Assembly: GCA_019096155.1 (NCBI GenBank)
Contig: JAHCVI010000004.1
Span: 2,728,001-2,792,000 of the forward strand
Direction: 5' to 3'
DNA: 64,000 bases
From: Staphylotrichum longicolle
Taxonomy: Eukaryota > Ascomycota > Sordariomycetes > Sordariales > Chaetomiaceae
The notes under the pieces were generated by a model. That model did not search any database, was not told the origin of the DNA, and saw only the letters and a list, made by a program, of their open reading frames with translations. The number at the start of each line of letters is the position of its first letter. Position 1 is the first letter of the stretch. Shown here piece after piece: positions 62,609 through 64,000 of the stretch. The position numbers and the translations under genes were made by a program.

Positions 62609-64000
62609 TCAAAACATGTCCCTCACGTGCTGGTAGACCCCCCCGTCGCCCTGCCCGGCAAACCCATCACCACTGCCGCCTCGCCCAGCCAGGCCAAGAC
62701 CGCCCATGCCATACCCCATGTCGGCGGCCGCTGCCGGGCTGCCCATGGGCCCCGCTCCTCCCGCCCCAGCAACAACGCCCGTCCTGGCCGTGTATCCCTC
62801 GTAGATGCGCATCATCTCGCTCTGCAGCCGCAGCCCGTTGCTCGGGTCGTCCAGCTGCATCGGCTGCGACCCGCCGGGCGTGAACGCGGGCGGGCTGGTC
62901 ATGGCGGGGCCGATGCTGCCGGCACGGCTCACGCCGGCGCTGTTGAACGGCCCCGCCAGGCCCGGACTGTGACCCGCGCTGCTCCCCGCGCGCGCGGCAT
63001 ACGACGACGACGACGAGGACCCGGCAGCGGACCCCGTGCGGGTCGTGCAGTCCTCGAGCCCGAGCTTGGGCGCGTACGCGCGCAGGCTGCGGATGGTGCG
63101 CCACAGGCGGTGCGAGACCCACGAGCGCGCCGACATCTCCTTGACGAGGTCGAGGGCCGTGTAGAACTCGGCGCGGCAGCCGGCGCTGAACTGGAGGGGC
63201 GCGTGGGTGGAGGCGAGGAAGAGCACGGCGATGGACGAGGTGAGGAACTGGTGGAAGAAGACCTGGATGCGGCGGTACATGTCCGTCTCGTTGTTGACGT
63301 GCGCGAGCAGGCGGATCGTCTGCATGGCCAGGTCGACCACCTTGCGCGCCAGCGGCGCGTTCTCGGCGATGCTCGTCGCGCTGTGCAGGACGGGGGTGTA
63401 GAGCCAGATGCGGACCTGAAAAAGGGCGGGGGAGTCAGGAGTTGGATGACAAGTGTGTGGATAGGCAAAAAGAACAAACCTGGTTCAGTCTCAACCGCGT
63501 CCAGATGCGTGACCGTTGGAGGTCGTATGGACCCGAAGGGAGAGTCATCTTGTCGTTGTCCACCGGGCCCGTCTTGATCTCCTCTGGCACGGTCTCGTAC
63601 CACTCCATGATCTCGCGATCGAGTTGCTCAAAGTCATGGGGCTTCAGTTCCCGGACCACGGCCGGCTCAAAGTAGTCGACCAGCTTCCATATCTTGGCAC
63701 CGAGCTTGGAGTAGCCGATCATGGCCACCAGAAACGGGTAGCCCTCCTACAAGCAGGTCAGCGCAAGAGGAAAGGAAAAGAGGGGGGGGGGGGGCAGTGG
63801 CTGGTGGGCATCTGTCCTACCGGATACGGCAGCTTGGGGTCGATCTTGTCGTCGTGGCACACAAACGGCAAGCCCGTGCTGAAACTCCACCGGCGGTCCA
63901 GGACGTAGGCGGACCAAAAGGTGTGCAGCGCGTCCCTGCGGGTCTGCGGGTCGGGGATCTTCTGCAGGCCCTCCCGGCGATGCAGGCCCAGCTCGAAGCA
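62609..64000 (-). CDS. Fungal-specific transcription factor, 3' part (5' end beyond window)
   Basis: Exons seen: 64000-63821, 63746-63480 and 63415-62609, with introns 63747-63820 and 63416-63479; frame is kept at both joins. The gene enters from the right edge, so the DNA-binding domain is not seen. The first visible exon carries the fungal_trans (PF04082) signature: FELGLHRREGLQ, then FWSAYVLDRRWSFSTGLPF and DPKLPYP. Later helices are typical of the middle homology region (RIWTRLRLNQVRIWLYTPVL). The C-terminus is Gly/Ser/Ala-rich. It would regulate a gene set in the nucleus; the target is unknown. The 63747-63820 intron contains a run of 13 Gs (about 63782-63794). Confidence 0.88.

Overview
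The window reads as nuclear chromosomal DNA of a filamentous ascomycete, most likely a sordariomycete (Sordariales or a near relative). The coding regions are GC-rich. Introns are short (mostly 48-110 nt) with GT..AG ends and CTAAC/CTGAC-type branch sites. Genes sit on both strands without operons. The families are typically fungal: HET domain, Zn2Cys6 regulators, DHA2 transporter, DUF4360, and a relic of a fungal lipase-domain receptor. I found no rRNA, no convincing tRNA, no CRISPR array and no intact transposon.

Layout. 1-7.8 kb: the 5' part of a VWA-domain gene, a gene-poor stretch holding a 33-codon cysteine-rich microprotein, and a HET-domain gene preceded by a short direct/inverted repeat. 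7.8-12 kb: a 3-ketoacyl-CoA thiolase and a coiled-coil protein. 12.5-17.8 kb: a DHA2-type MFS exporter, interrupted by an in-frame TAG, divergent from a five-exon Zn2Cys6 regulator. 17.9-25.8 kb: a single-pass membrane protein, a large leucine-rich-repeat protein and DPM3. 26.3-33.6 kb: a possible kinetochore protein, an OXLD1-like protein, a xanthine/hypoxanthine phosphoribosyltransferase and an AdipoR/Izh-type membrane protein. 33.6-40.5 kb: gene-poor, with a conserved membrane protein, a secreted DUF4360 protein and two small tentative genes. 40.6-49.3 kb: a calcineurin-like phosphoesterase, a decayed alpha/beta-hydrolase, a riboflavin-type deaminase divergent from a fructosamine-kinase-like gene, a cytochrome b561 protein, a conserved protein of unknown role and a cyclic phosphodiesterase. 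50.2-64 kb: an Old Yellow Enzyme, a small GPI-type surface protein, two unrecognised basic/disordered proteins, a kinase, a PLAC8 protein, a double-F-box-like protein and the 3' part of a second fungal-specific regulator.

How the genes work together. Most are independent housekeeping or accessory genes. Two divergent pairs are worth attention: the exporter with the Zn2Cys6 regulator (classical efflux/regulator layout), and the pyrimidine deaminase with the fructosamine-kinase-like gene (possible metabolite damage control).

Quality caution. Six genes change reading frame where no intron fits well. Every shift I could compute is compatible with single missing bases, often in homopolymer runs. 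Unpolished sequence is therefore the simplest explanation, and several genes are probably intact in the organism. Exon boundaries below were derived by hand from splice signals and frame continuity.
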